This document shows positions 7,984 to 15,519 of a stretch of 24,512 nucleotides of DNA, piece after piece. A program made the position numbers and the translations under genes. The first letter of the stretch is position 1. Each line of letters begins with the position of its first letter. The stretch lies in NCBI GenBank assembly GCA_036267755.1, contig DATAVK010000092.1, positions 1-24,512 on the forward strand, read 5' to 3'. The notes beneath the pieces were generated by a model. It was given only the letters and a program-made list of their open reading frames with translations. It made no database searches and was not told where the DNA came from. The stretch comes from DATAVK01 sp036267755. Lineage in GTDB: Bacteria > Actinomycetota > Actinomycetes > JAFAQI01.

Positions 7984-9888
7984 TCAGGGGGCCGCGATGA
8001 TTCCGCGCAGCCGGGCTCGCTGTCCGGAGCTGTGCAGATCACCGATCTGCGGGGCGATGAGTATCCGTAGCACCGCCTTGTCGGTCGCCGTGCTGTTGCG
8101 GAACAACCGCTCGATTCCGTCCAGGTCGTCGTCGCTCACCCAGCCCTGAAGCAACCGGTTGATCATCCGAACCTTTTCCTCCACCGGTACATCGACGAGG
8201 GCGGCCGGCGACTGCCGCGCGGCCCATTCGCGGGCTCGGGTGTCGCCATTGGGCACGATCTGCTCCGGCAACTCGGTACCGACCAAACTGGCCACCTCCG
8301 CGGCCTGGTCCGCTGCATTCCAGTTGTTGGCGGACAAGGAGTCGACGATGGGCACCAGTTCCTCGGAGGCGAACGCACCGGGTGCGCCGGTCGGAGGTGG
8401 CGCAGTGCCGGCCGCGGCAGCGTTCAACGCGGCTTGGATGTCTTCCTTGGACCGCGCCACCGCCTCGAGCGCGATAACGAGTCCTTGCCCGTGGGCGACG
8501 TCCCTGGGGTCGTAGAGATGGTCGTCGCCGAATGCAGTCCACCGGTCGCCTCGCCGGTTGTGTACGGCCACGCCATGTTCATTGTCGAGGTCGTGAAGGA
8601 CCTTGGAGTTGATCTGACCCGTGCGGCTCAGGATGTCGTGGGCTCGGTCGGGTCGCATATGACCCGCGGCGAAGGCGTCGGTGAGGAAATGGTCGGCGGC
8701 GGCGTTCATGGCCCAGGCCGCGTTGGCGTTGCCGGACGCCGCGATCCGGATTGCGGCTCGGTGGCCCTCGCGCCAGGTGGATACGTTGTCGCGGCCGCCG
8801 CTGACATTGCTGAAGTGGGAGACGTTGCGCTGAGCCAGCGAGATGTACCGGCCGCCGGTCGCCGCCTCAAGCTGGCCGGTGCTGGCTGACCGAGAGTGCA
8901 GCAACGGAATCAGATCGTAGATCTCGACCAGCGAGGCCTTGTTGATCCGCTCCATCGTGCCGACCACCGACGTGGCGTGCGTGACCGGGTCAATGGCGGC
9001 GTACATGTCGCCGGAGAAGGCGATGATCTCGCCGTAGGTCAAGCCGAGCGTAATCGCGCGGCGTTGCTCCGCAGTGCCTCTTCGGTAGCGCGCTACCCAG
9101 TCCGCCGGCCAGCCGACAGTAGGTGTGGCGTGCGCTGGCAGGTCGCGGGCGTGGCAGTCGAGCAGGATGAAACCGGTCGAGTAGGCGCCCGGCGGGCCGC
9201 CCGCAGTCGGGCCGCCGCGAGACCAGTCGCCGAGCTCGATGTGCTCGAAGCTGTCGAAGCGGTGGGCGACGCCGCGCGGCGCGAGCCCCGGTGTGGGCCG
9301 AGGAGCGCCTGGAGCCGCTCGGTGGTCGGTCGCCGGCGGGGCGGTGATGTGCGAGGCCACCCGGCTCGCCTCTCGCTCGGCCGGACCGTCCCGGCCGCTC
9401 GTGGTGGGGGTCTGGCGCGACGCGTCCGGCTCGACTTCCGTGCCCTGCTGTAAGACATGGGTCAGCTCGTGGGCCAGCACGTGCCGGCCACGAGGCGTCT
9501 CGGGTGCGTACTGGCCGGCCGCGAACCCGATGTCCGAGCCGACAGTGAACGCATCGGCGCCCAACGATCGGGCCTGGGTTTGGGAATCCGAGTCGTCGTG
9601 GATTCGTACGCCACCCAGGTCATGGCCGAGCTCCGCCTCCATCTCGCGGCGAACCGTCCCCTCGAGAGGATGTCCCGACCCAGCGGGCGTCTGCGTGGGC
9701 GAAGCCGCCGCCCACTGGGGCGTGACGCCGGCCACCGCGGGCTGGGACGACGAACGCCCACGAGACGCCGAATGCCCATTGCCTGAAGCGGTTTCGGCTC
9801 CCTCGATCGCAGACTCGGCGGCCTCGACCGCCGACTCGGTCGCGCGTCGCTCCCGGTGGCGGCGCCCACTCTCGGACACGGCGGTCAT
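7984..9888 (-). CDS. DUF4157 protein with zinc-phospholipase-C/nuclease-like central domain; candidate eCIS cargo
   Basis: 634 residues. The first 70 are Arg/Glu/Ala/Ser-rich and probably flexible. DUF4157 spans about 73-148 with HELTH at 140-144. Residues about 235-465 contain H358, H376 and the pattern H400-x3-D404-x5-H410 (HFLTDAFAAGH), which matches the spacing of the zinc-ligand motif in bacterial phospholipase C and S1/P1 nucleases, followed by further His/Asp residues around 432-457. The C-terminal 75 residues are helical and charged. This gives a plausible membrane-lipid or nucleic-acid hydrolase joined to the eCIS-associated DUF4157 domain; the enzyme assignment is inference from motif spacing. 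GGAGG directly abuts the ATG at 9888, so the real start may be the GTG at 9879, 9 nt after that site. It is divergent from the eCIS operon with only 54 bp between. Confidence 0.88.
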   Translation of the reverse strand: MTAVSESGRRHRERRATESAVEAAESAIEGAETASGNGHSASRGRSSSQPAVAGVTPQWAAASPTQTPAGSGHPLEGTVRREMEAELGHDLGGVRIHDDSDSQTQARSLGADAFTVGSDIGFAAGQYAPETPRGRHVLAHELTHVLQQGTEVEPDASRQTPTTSGRDGPAEREASRVASHITAPPATDHRAAPGAPRPTPGLAPRGVAHRFDSFEHIELGDWSRGGPTAGGPPGAYSTGFILLDCHARDLPAHATPTVGWPADWVARYRRGTAEQRRAITLGLTYGEIIAFSGDMYAAIDPVTHATSVVGTMERINKASLVEIYDLIPLLHSRSASTGQLEAATGGRYISLAQRNVSHFSNVSGGRDNVSTWREGHRAAIRIAASGNANAAWAMNAAADHFLTDAFAAGHMRPDRAHDILSRTGQINSKVLHDLDNEHGVAVHNRRGDRWTAFGDDHLYDPRDVAHGQGLVIALEAVARSKEDIQAALNAAAAGTAPPPTGAPGAFASEELVPIVDSLSANNWNAADQAAEVASLVGTELPEQIVPNGDTRAREWAARQSPAALVDVPVEEKVRMINRLLQGWVSDDDLDGIERLFRNSTATDKAVLRILIAPQIGDLHSSGQRARLRGIIAAP

Positions 9889-9901
9889 CCTCCGCGCCCA
9901 A

Positions 9902-9948
9902 CGTCACAACGCCGTCACCGGAGCCGCGAGGGTGACGGCCCGGTGACG
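9902..9948. promoter_or_regulatory. Symmetric four-copy GTGACG/CGTCAC array between divergent genes (candidate operator)
   Basis: CGTCAC occurs at 9902-9907 and 9913-9918, and GTGACG at 9932-9937 and 9943-9948. Copies within each pair are 11 bp apart, and all four are exactly symmetric about base 9925. The left pair lies just upstream of the DUF4157 ribosome binding site; the last right-hand copy includes the GTG start of the glycosyltransferase. The 9-bp arms 9911-9919 and 9931-9939 could also form a hairpin with an 11-nt loop. Eleven-bp direct repeats are typical of OmpR/SARP-type DNA-binding proteins, but no regulator is visible here. Confidence 0.5.
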
Positions 9949-11373
9949 ATCAGGTACTCAGCGCCGCGCATCATCCCCGGCGTGCGAGCCATCGCGGTCG
10001 TCGCGGCGTGGGGGGGACAACACCCGGCGTGGGCCGGTGAGGCCCTGGCCTCGATCGAAGGTCAGCGTCCGGCGGCCGACGAGCGGGTGCTGGTCATCGA
10101 CCATCCCCACGGTCTGGACCTGCTCTCCCGGCTGCCGCGCGATCCGCGCAACCACGGCTGGACGGTCCTGCACGGCGATTGGCGAGACCCCGGTCAGGCC
10201 CGCAACCTCGGGCTCAGTCGCACCACCTCGCGGTGGGTCGTCTTCTTCGACGCCGACAACCTGATGGCCCCGGGCCACCTCGACGCCGTCGGCCGAGCGG
10301 TTCGCTCGGCCCTGCCTCGAGTCGGCGTGGTCTACCACGACATCCGTTACGTGACAGCGGATCTCGGCGATTCCGGCCTCTGGCGAGTGCCCGACTACGA
10401 CTACTGGTCGCTTCGGGCCAGCAACTTCATCGACACCTCGTCGGCCTGGCGGCGAGAGGCCGTCGAGCTGGCGGGCGGGTGGCCGGTGGGCTGCGGGTCG
10501 TTCGAGGACTACGCCCTCGCCTTGGCGGTCACCCGCCGAGGTTGGGTCGCTCAGCGCCGGGACGGACCGCCCGTGACCATGCGGCAGCACGACCACAGTC
10601 GCTCGCATACGCGCGTCCGCACTGGAGACCGTCGTACCGACCTGTGGCGAACGCGCACGCTTGGGATCGTCTCGCTGCTGGCCGGCCGGCACTCGACGTT
10701 CGGACGGTGGGCCGAGTTCCTCACGCACGCCGAGCTGCCGCCCCACACCTCGCTCTACGTCATCGACAACAGCGGCGACCCGGAGTTCGGGACGCTCGTC
10801 CGCTCGACCTGTGAGCGACTGGCGGTTGACCGCCGTCTTGACCACCTCACTGTGCTGCCGCGTCCTCACCGTTACGGCGGGGCGCCCGACGAGCCTTACT
10901 TCGTCCGTGAGCGGCACCTGCACATCGCCCGGCTCTACTCCGAGGTGATGCCCACGATTCGCGAGGACCTGGTCCTCACCTTGGAGGACGACGTGGAGCC
11001 CCCCCTCGATGCCGTACGACGTCTCGGCGAGCAGATCGGCTGCACCCCGTGGGGGCGTTACGCCGCGGTCGCTGGGGCCTACGACATGGGAGCCGACGGT
11101 GGCCTGTGTGCTGGCAGGGCCGACGGTGGCTGGGGTAGCCCAATCCACTGGCGAGACCTCGGGGACGGACCGATGGATGTCGGTTCGGTCGGTGGTGGCT
11201 GCACGATGTGGGCCAACTGGGCGCTGGTCGAACAGCCCATTCCGTTCATGTGGTACGACGGCCTGGGCTGGGACGGCTCGTTGTGCAATCGGTTGCGGCA
11301 GAACGGTTTTGGCATCCAACTGCACGGCGGCGTCCGCTGCACGCATCACGTCCACGGGGCGATCCGGTCATGA
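9943..11373 (+). CDS. Two-domain GT-A type glycosyltransferase (GT2-like), first gene of the eCIS operon
   Basis: 476 residues from a GTG at 9943 with GAGGG 10 nt upstream. Residues about 14-220 form a GT-A/GT2-like domain: a beta-alpha start, QARNLGLS (85-92), the nucleotide-sugar/metal motif FFDADN with D103 and D105, and a likely acceptor-side FED at 187-189. From about residue 238 a second similar unit begins (LGIVSLL, SLYVIDNSGD), with its own LEDDVEPP (E348, D349, D350) and a late WDG motif. Two tandem transferase-like units suggest either a bifunctional enzyme or one active and one degenerate domain. No membrane segment or signal peptide is seen, so it is probably cytosolic. Its stop overlaps the next start (ATGA), placing it at the head of the injection-system operon. 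Glycosylation of particle proteins is an inference from position only. Confidence 0.85.
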   Translation: MTIRYSAPRIIPGVRAIAVVAAWGGQHPAWAGEALASIEGQRPAADERVLVIDHPHGLDLLSRLPRDPRNHGWTVLHGDWRDPGQARNLGLSRTTSRWVVFFDADNLMAPGHLDAVGRAVRSALPRVGVVYHDIRYVTADLGDSGLWRVPDYDYWSLRASNFIDTSSAWRREAVELAGGWPVGCGSFEDYALALAVTRRGWVAQRRDGPPVTMRQHDHSRSHTRVRTGDRRTDLWRTRTLGIVSLLAGRHSTFGRWAEFLTHAELPPHTSLYVIDNSGDPEFGTLVRSTCERLAVDRRLDHLTVLPRPHRYGGAPDEPYFVRERHLHIARLYSEVMPTIREDLVLTLEDDVEPPLDAVRRLGEQIGCTPWGRYAAVAGAYDMGADGGLCAGRADGGWGSPIHWRDLGDGPMDVGSVGGGCTMWANWALVEQPIPFMWYDGLGWDGSLCNRLRQNGFGIQLHGGVRCTHHVHGAIRS

Positions 11374-11657
11374 ACCCGCAGCCCCGGGACCGGCGGGTGG
11401 CCGAGCGGCGAGTCGCGAATCAGCCGCAGGGCTGGCCGCCGCCGGTGGGGTCGGCCGTCACGAGCGTCCTCATCGTGCGCGCCTGGCGGGAGCGGCTTGG
11501 GCCGGACGGTCTGGTGATCCGGATGCTGGGCCGTGGCGACGTCGCACAGGCGGTCGAGCGAGGTGTCTCGGTCCGCTCGGTGGACGAGGCAGTCGATTTC
11601 GTGCGGCTCTGGCTGACCGACGTCACGCCGGACGAGACGGCGGTGACGGGACAGTGA
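11370..11657 (+). CDS. Small protein of unknown function between glycosyltransferase and cap gene
   Basis: 95 residues, ATG at 11370 overlapping the upstream stop as ATGA, so probably translationally coupled. The N-terminal 30 residues are Arg/Pro/Gln-rich and likely flexible. The rest (about 30-85) looks like a compact alpha/beta unit with alternating Val/Leu/Ile and Arg/Asp residues. No signal peptide, membrane span, cysteine or known motif is present. Position suggests a particle-assembly accessory or a partner of the glycosyltransferase. I do not recognise the family. Confidence 0.7.
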   Translation: MNPQPRDRRVAERRVANQPQGWPPPVGSAVTSVLIVRAWRERLGPDGLVIRMLGRGDVAQAVERGVSVRSVDEAVDFVRLWLTDVTPDETAVTGQ

Positions 11658-11659
11658 CG
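11643..11659 (+). promoter_or_regulatory. GTGACG-N5-GTGACG direct repeat before the cap gene
   Basis: GTGACG lies at 11643-11648 and 11654-11659, again exactly 11 bp apart, 67 bp before the DUF4255 start. A CGTCAC lies at 11621-11626, 22 bp before the first copy, which is two 11-bp steps. It falls inside the end of the 95-residue gene, so coding constraint could explain it; the match to the two intergenic arrays is the reason for listing it. Confidence 0.3.
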
Positions 11660-11719
11660 GACTCGAAACGCCGGGCTGTGATCGTCCTCGCCGAGACGGC
11701 CGGGCCCGAGAGGATGTGA
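11654..11719 (+). CDS. Possible 21-codon coupling ORF
   Basis: A GTG at 11654 overlaps the preceding stop (GTGA) and opens a 21-codon frame ending at a TGA 6 nt before the DUF4255 start. It has a hydrophobic middle (AVIVLAETAG). It would keep ribosomes moving between the two genes, but its GTG is part of the GTGACG repeat, so the frame may be accidental. Confidence 0.25.
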   Translation: MTDSKRRAVIVLAETAGPERM

Positions 11720-11725
11720 GTCGGC

Positions 11726-12301
11726 GTGGCAACCTACCGAGCCATCGGTTCGGTCGCGGAGGCGCTCGCGCGGCTGCTCGAACAGTCATGGAATCCCGCA
11801 CTGCTCGGCGGGATCGAGCCGCAGTTCGACGTCTACCAGGGCAAGGACTTCGGCTCGCCGATGGTCACTGGTATCTCGGTCTTCGTCTACCAGGTCACGG
11901 TCGACAAGGTGCAGCGGACGCTGCCGCCGGCCGCGCCCAACCACCGCCGACCACTGCCGATCGTGGTCTCGCTGCTGCTCACTCCTTGGGCGAGCGATGT
12001 CTCGACCGAACACGACTTGCTGGGCTGGGCAATGCGTGCCATCGACGACTCGCCGGTGCTGTCCTCGGCCTTCCTCAACGCCGCCGTGCCGGCCGTCTTC
12101 GGCACCGGTGAGACGGTCGAGCTGGTCCCGGGTGAGCTGAGCAACGATGAGATCTTCCAGCTCTGGCAGGTGCTCCCCAACAGTCTGCAGCTCTCGGTGT
12201 CCTACCTCGCGCGGGTAGTCCGGATCGAGTCGGAGATCGTCGACCCGACGGCCGGCCCGGTCCAGGTTCGCGAGCTCCAGCTAACCGGGTCACTGACATG
12301 A
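11726..12301 (+). CDS. DUF4255 / Pvc16-like cap (tail terminator) protein
   Basis: 191 residues, GTG start with GAG 5 nt upstream. The sequence has the Pvc16/DUF4255 N-terminal-domain signature: an N-terminal helix (SVAEALARLLEQ), a beta strand with VFVYQVT, the segment LPIVVSLLLTPWA, and near the C-terminus FQLWQVLPNSLQLSVSYLARVV. In eCIS particles this family caps the end of the tube and sheath distal to the baseplate, fixing particle length. Length is usual for the single-domain form. It overlaps the next gene by ATGA. The family is one of the clearest markers that separates eCIS from ordinary contractile phage. Confidence 0.9.
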   Translation: MATYRAIGSVAEALARLLEQSWNPALLGGIEPQFDVYQGKDFGSPMVTGISVFVYQVTVDKVQRTLPPAAPNHRRPLPIVVSLLLTPWASDVSTEHDLLGWAMRAIDDSPVLSSAFLNAAVPAVFGTGETVELVPGELSNDEIFQLWQVLPNSLQLSVSYLARVVRIESEIVDPTAGPVQVRELQLTGSLT

Positions 12302-13098
12302 CCACGGCCGCGCTCGAGACAACCGGCTACCGGGCTCCGTTGGCGTTGCAATGCTCGGACGCCTCGACCGGCGAGGCGGTCGCTGACGGCCTGCAGGCGA
12401 TGACCTGGCGTCCAGGAGATGCGACCACGGTGCGCACGGCACGGCGGTCGGCCATCTCGGCCACGCTGAGCTTCGCCACGTTGCCCGGGCAACGCGTCCA
12501 GGAGTTTGCCAAGGTCGTCGGTGACGGCCCGGTGACCTACCCCGCCACCCCGCCGACGCCGTTCCTGGTCAGCGTGGTCGATACCCAGCGGCGCTACCTC
12601 CCGCAGCTGTTCCACATCTCGGTGCCTCAAGCTGCGCCGGTCGCCGTCCGGCTCTACGCCGATGCCGCGCGTCCCCGGCCGGCCGGCTGGGGCACCGTGC
12701 ATGGCGAGGTCCACCGCAACTCCGACGGTTCGCCGGTCGGCTGGGCCCTCGTCGACGTCACGCTGAACGGCGGCACCCGCACCGCCCTCTGCGACGAGCT
12801 AGGCCGTTTCCTGCTCTTCCTGCCTTATCCCGAGTCGTTGCCCGCCCTGGCGGGAGATCCGCCGCTGGGCAACGGGATTGCCGACGTCACGTGGCAGACG
12901 ACCGTGGCTGTGCGGTCTCAACCCGGGGCGCTGACCTGGCCCGCGGCGCCCGCACCGAGCGGTCCGCCGGACCAGGCGTCGATCAACGGGCAGGCCGCTG
13001 CCCCGCTTGTCGACGGCGGCGGCCAACACGCGACCCTCGGCGCGACCCTGACCTTCGGTGTGCCCTTGCTCCTCCGCCTCTCGGCGGTGCCGTCATGA
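12298..13098 (+). CDS. eCIS-associated protein with carboxypeptidase-regulatory-like beta-sandwich
   Basis: 266 residues, starting inside the stop of the DUF4255 gene. The N-terminal 125 residues form a beta-rich unit containing the short motifs LALQCSDASTGEAV and SFATLPG. Residues about 130-200 fit a carboxypeptidase-regulatory-like fold: G-x-V-x-G-E-V, VGWALVDVTL, then DELGRFLLFLPYP. That fold is a non-catalytic beta-sandwich common in surface and adhesion proteins. The final 65 residues are Pro/Ala/Gly-rich. Lying between cap and sheath genes, it is probably structural, perhaps at the capped end of the particle; the exact role is unknown. Confidence 0.75.
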   Translation: MTTAALETTGYRAPLALQCSDASTGEAVADGLQAMTWRPGDATTVRTARRSAISATLSFATLPGQRVQEFAKVVGDGPVTYPATPPTPFLVSVVDTQRRYLPQLFHISVPQAAPVAVRLYADAARPRPAGWGTVHGEVHRNSDGSPVGWALVDVTLNGGTRTALCDELGRFLLFLPYPESLPALAGDPPLGNGIADVTWQTTVAVRSQPGALTWPAAPAPSGPPDQASINGQAAAPLVDGGGQHATLGATLTFGVPLLLRLSAVPS

Positions 13099-13144
13099 CC
13101 CTGCAACGACCAGTTAGCAATCGACCCCTTGGGGAGGCGACAGC

Positions 13145-15031
13145 ATGCCCACGTACCTGACTCCCGGCGTCTACGTCGAGGAACTCGCAGGTCCCCGCAC
13201 GATCGAAGGGGTCAGCACTAGCACGGCCGCCTTCGTAGGCCCGTGCCGTTTCGGTCCGACGAGCGGCCGCCCGGAGCTGCTCACGTCGTACCTGGACTTT
13301 GCTCGGATCTACGGCGACCTGAACTCGCTGGAGCCGGACGGCAGCGACACCCCGAACTACCTCGCGCTGGGGGTGAAGGGTTTCTTCGACGAGGGCGGCA
13401 GCAGTCTCTATGTGGGTCGACTGTTCAGTTTCACCGACGAGAGCGTCCCGACCGACGACCACGCGTCGCTGGCCATCCCGACCTCCGGGTCGCACCCGCC
13501 GGCCGCGCTGACCGTGCGCGCCCGCTTCCCCGGGCTGGCCGGCCGGATGATGGTGAGCTTCACCCTGCTCGCCGGACGCAACTGCCTGGTCGGCTCGGGA
13601 GCCACGGCCACCCTCACCCGCGTGCACGAGTTCGACTCCGTCTGGGCCGTCGGTGGCGGCGGCCAGGGTGTCTACGTCACTCGGCGCGACCTCGGTACTG
13701 GCGCGTGGACGCTCGCCGGCAACGGCGGCGTCGCCATGCCACTCTCGACGCTCACCGCGGCCTACCCGATCACGGTGCTGGTCGAGGTCCGCTGGCCCTC
13801 GGTGGACTCACAGGGCTTGCCGACATTCGGCCCAGCCCAGACGGTGGGGGAGTTCGGCTTCGACCCGCGTGCGGCGGGTGGTGGCGTCAGCACCATCCTC
13901 GCTGCCAACCCGCCGACCCGAGCGCTCGCACTCACCGTGCCGATCGCCCTCGAAGGGGTGGACGGCCTTGGCGGCGTTTCGATTCCGGCGGACGACCTGC
14001 CCACGCTGATCGCCGAATCTCTTCTGGGAGACACGGTTCTGGCCACCGCGATCTCTTCCACGACACCGGCCGCGCAGCGCCAGGTGACGCTCACGCTGGC
14101 CGGTGGCAGTGACGGGCGCACCCTCACGTCCGACGACTACGAGGCCTCGTCGACGACCTTCGCCGACTACCAGGCCGACCCGATGGCCCTGCCGCAGCGC
14201 GGCCTCCCCGGGCTCGAGTCGATCGACGACATCTCGATCGTCGCGGCACCTGGCGCCACCGCTCTTGACGCCGACTCCGCGCAGGCAATCAACAACGCCG
14301 TCATCACCCACTGCGAGAACCTGCTCTATCGCGTCGCCTCGCTCGACACCCCGCCCGGGCTGCTTCCGGACGACGCACTCGGCTTCCGCAACCTCCGGTC
14401 CTCGGAGTACGCCGCGCTCTACTACCCCTGGCTGGTCATCCCGAACCCGGCCGACGGGACCCGGCTGTCGGTGCCGCCGGCGGCGTACATGGCCGGGGTC
14501 TGGGCTCGCAGCGACAACGAGATCGGCGTGATCAAGGCGCCTGCCAACGAGGTAGTGCGGTCGGCGATCGACCTGGACATCCGGCTCAACAAGGCCCAGC
14601 AGGCGCTGCTCAACCCGGAAGGCGTCAACTGCCTCCGCTTCTTCCCTGGGCCGGGCTTCCTGGTCTGGGGTGCGCGCACGATCAGCGACGACCCCGAGTG
14701 GAAGTACCTGTCGATGCGGCGCTACTTCAACTACGTCGAGAAGTCGATCGATGAGGGCACCCAGTGGGTCGTCTTCGAGGTCAACGGCCCCGCGCTGTGG
14801 GACTCGGTGCGGCACACCGTCGAAGGTTTCCTGCTGAACGAGTGGAAGGGCGGCGCGCTCCTCGGCTCGAAGCCCGAGGAGGCCTACTTCGTGCGCTGTG
14901 ACGCCTCGACCATGACGCAGGACGACCTCGACAACGGCCGGCTTATCTGCCGGATCGGGATCGCCGCCGCGAAGCCGGCCGAGTTCGTGATCTTCCGTAT
15001 CAGCCAGTGGACCGCGACGGCCACGGCCTAG
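13145..15031 (+). CDS. Contractile tail sheath protein 1
   Basis: 628 residues. ATG at 13145 is supported by GGAGG 7 nt upstream. The N-terminus (TPGVYVEEL, then TAAFVG) is the classic sheath start, whose strand hooks to neighbouring subunits. The C-terminal domain carries WGARTISDDPEWKYLSMRR, then FNYVEKSI and a late FVIFRISQW, as in phage T4 gp18-like and PVC sheath proteins. Residues about 125-330 are a variable, Gly/Thr/Val-rich insertion domain likely exposed on the particle surface. On contraction the sheath drives the inner tube through the target envelope. It precedes tube protein 1 by 28 nt. Confidence 0.96.
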   Translation: MPTYLTPGVYVEELAGPRTIEGVSTSTAAFVGPCRFGPTSGRPELLTSYLDFARIYGDLNSLEPDGSDTPNYLALGVKGFFDEGGSSLYVGRLFSFTDESVPTDDHASLAIPTSGSHPPAALTVRARFPGLAGRMMVSFTLLAGRNCLVGSGATATLTRVHEFDSVWAVGGGGQGVYVTRRDLGTGAWTLAGNGGVAMPLSTLTAAYPITVLVEVRWPSVDSQGLPTFGPAQTVGEFGFDPRAAGGGVSTILAANPPTRALALTVPIALEGVDGLGGVSIPADDLPTLIAESLLGDTVLATAISSTTPAAQRQVTLTLAGGSDGRTLTSDDYEASSTTFADYQADPMALPQRGLPGLESIDDISIVAAPGATALDADSAQAINNAVITHCENLLYRVASLDTPPGLLPDDALGFRNLRSSEYAALYYPWLVIPNPADGTRLSVPPAAYMAGVWARSDNEIGVIKAPANEVVRSAIDLDIRLNKAQQALLNPEGVNCLRFFPGPGFLVWGARTISDDPEWKYLSMRRYFNYVEKSIDEGTQWVVFEVNGPALWDSVRHTVEGFLLNEWKGGALLGSKPEEAYFVRCDASTMTQDDLDNGRLICRIGIAAAKPAEFVIFRISQWTATATA

Positions 15032-15059
15032 CCGACCGCAGCCAGGACAAGGAGTCACG

Positions 15060-15515
15060 ATGGCCGTACAACGAGACAACCCGTACAGCAGTTTCAACTT
15101 CCTGGTGGACTTCAACACCGGCGATCGCGACACCGTGCGTGGTGGCTTCCAGGAAGTCAGTGGGATGAACGTCGAGGTGACCTCCGCGGACTACCGTGCG
15201 GGCAACTCGGCGGTGAACCACCCGATCAAAGTCAACGGCGTCTACAAGGTCGGCGACGTGACGCTGAAGCGTGGGCTGATCGGCGCGCTGGACCTCTACG
15301 ACTGGATCAACTCGCTGCGCACCGGTGACCACACCGTCCTGCGGGCCGTGCACATCACGCTGCAGGACGAGGCGCACAACGGTCCGGTGATGACCTGGAC
15401 ACTCACCAACGCGCGGCCGCTGCGCTACGTCGTGCCCTCCTTCAACGCGAAGACCGGCACTGACGTGGCCATCGAGGAGCTGGTGCTCTCCGTCGAAGAC
15501 CTCACGATCGAGTAG
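15060..15515 (+). CDS. Inner tube protein 1 (gp19-like)
   Basis: 151 residues, start backed by AAGGAG at 5-nt spacing, a strong site consistent with a highly made structural protein. Motifs typical of the phage T4 gp19/PVC tube family are present: NPYSSFNFLVDF at the start, GFQEVSGM, then VTLKRGL and LYDWINSL, and a C-terminal IEELVLSVEDL. These proteins stack as hexameric rings to form the rigid channel that carries or delivers cargo. It follows sheath 1 and precedes sheath 2, the usual pairing in eCIS operons. Confidence 0.95.
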   Translation: MAVQRDNPYSSFNFLVDFNTGDRDTVRGGFQEVSGMNVEVTSADYRAGNSAVNHPIKVNGVYKVGDVTLKRGLIGALDLYDWINSLRTGDHTVLRAVHITLQDEAHNGPVMTWTLTNARPLRYVVPSFNAKTGTDVAIEELVLSVEDLTIE

Positions 15516-15519
15516 TTGC

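Noticed and set aside
9958..11355. 465-codon open frame on the minus strand opposite the glycosyltransferase
   Set aside because: It is a high-GC shadow: the plus-strand frame has recognisable GT-A motifs, a ribosome binding site and overlap with the next gene, while the antisense frame has none.
13095..13160. 21-codon frame MTLQRPVSNRPLGEATACPRT upstream of sheath 1
   Set aside because: Not listed as a gene because it contains the sheath ribosome binding site and runs into the sheath start; the translation shows no protein-like pattern.
13808..15133. 441-codon minus-strand frame opposite sheath 1
   Set aside because: Composition is Arg/Val/Asp-rich as expected of an antisense shadow, and it spans the sheath 1-tube 1 junction, both of which are secure genes.
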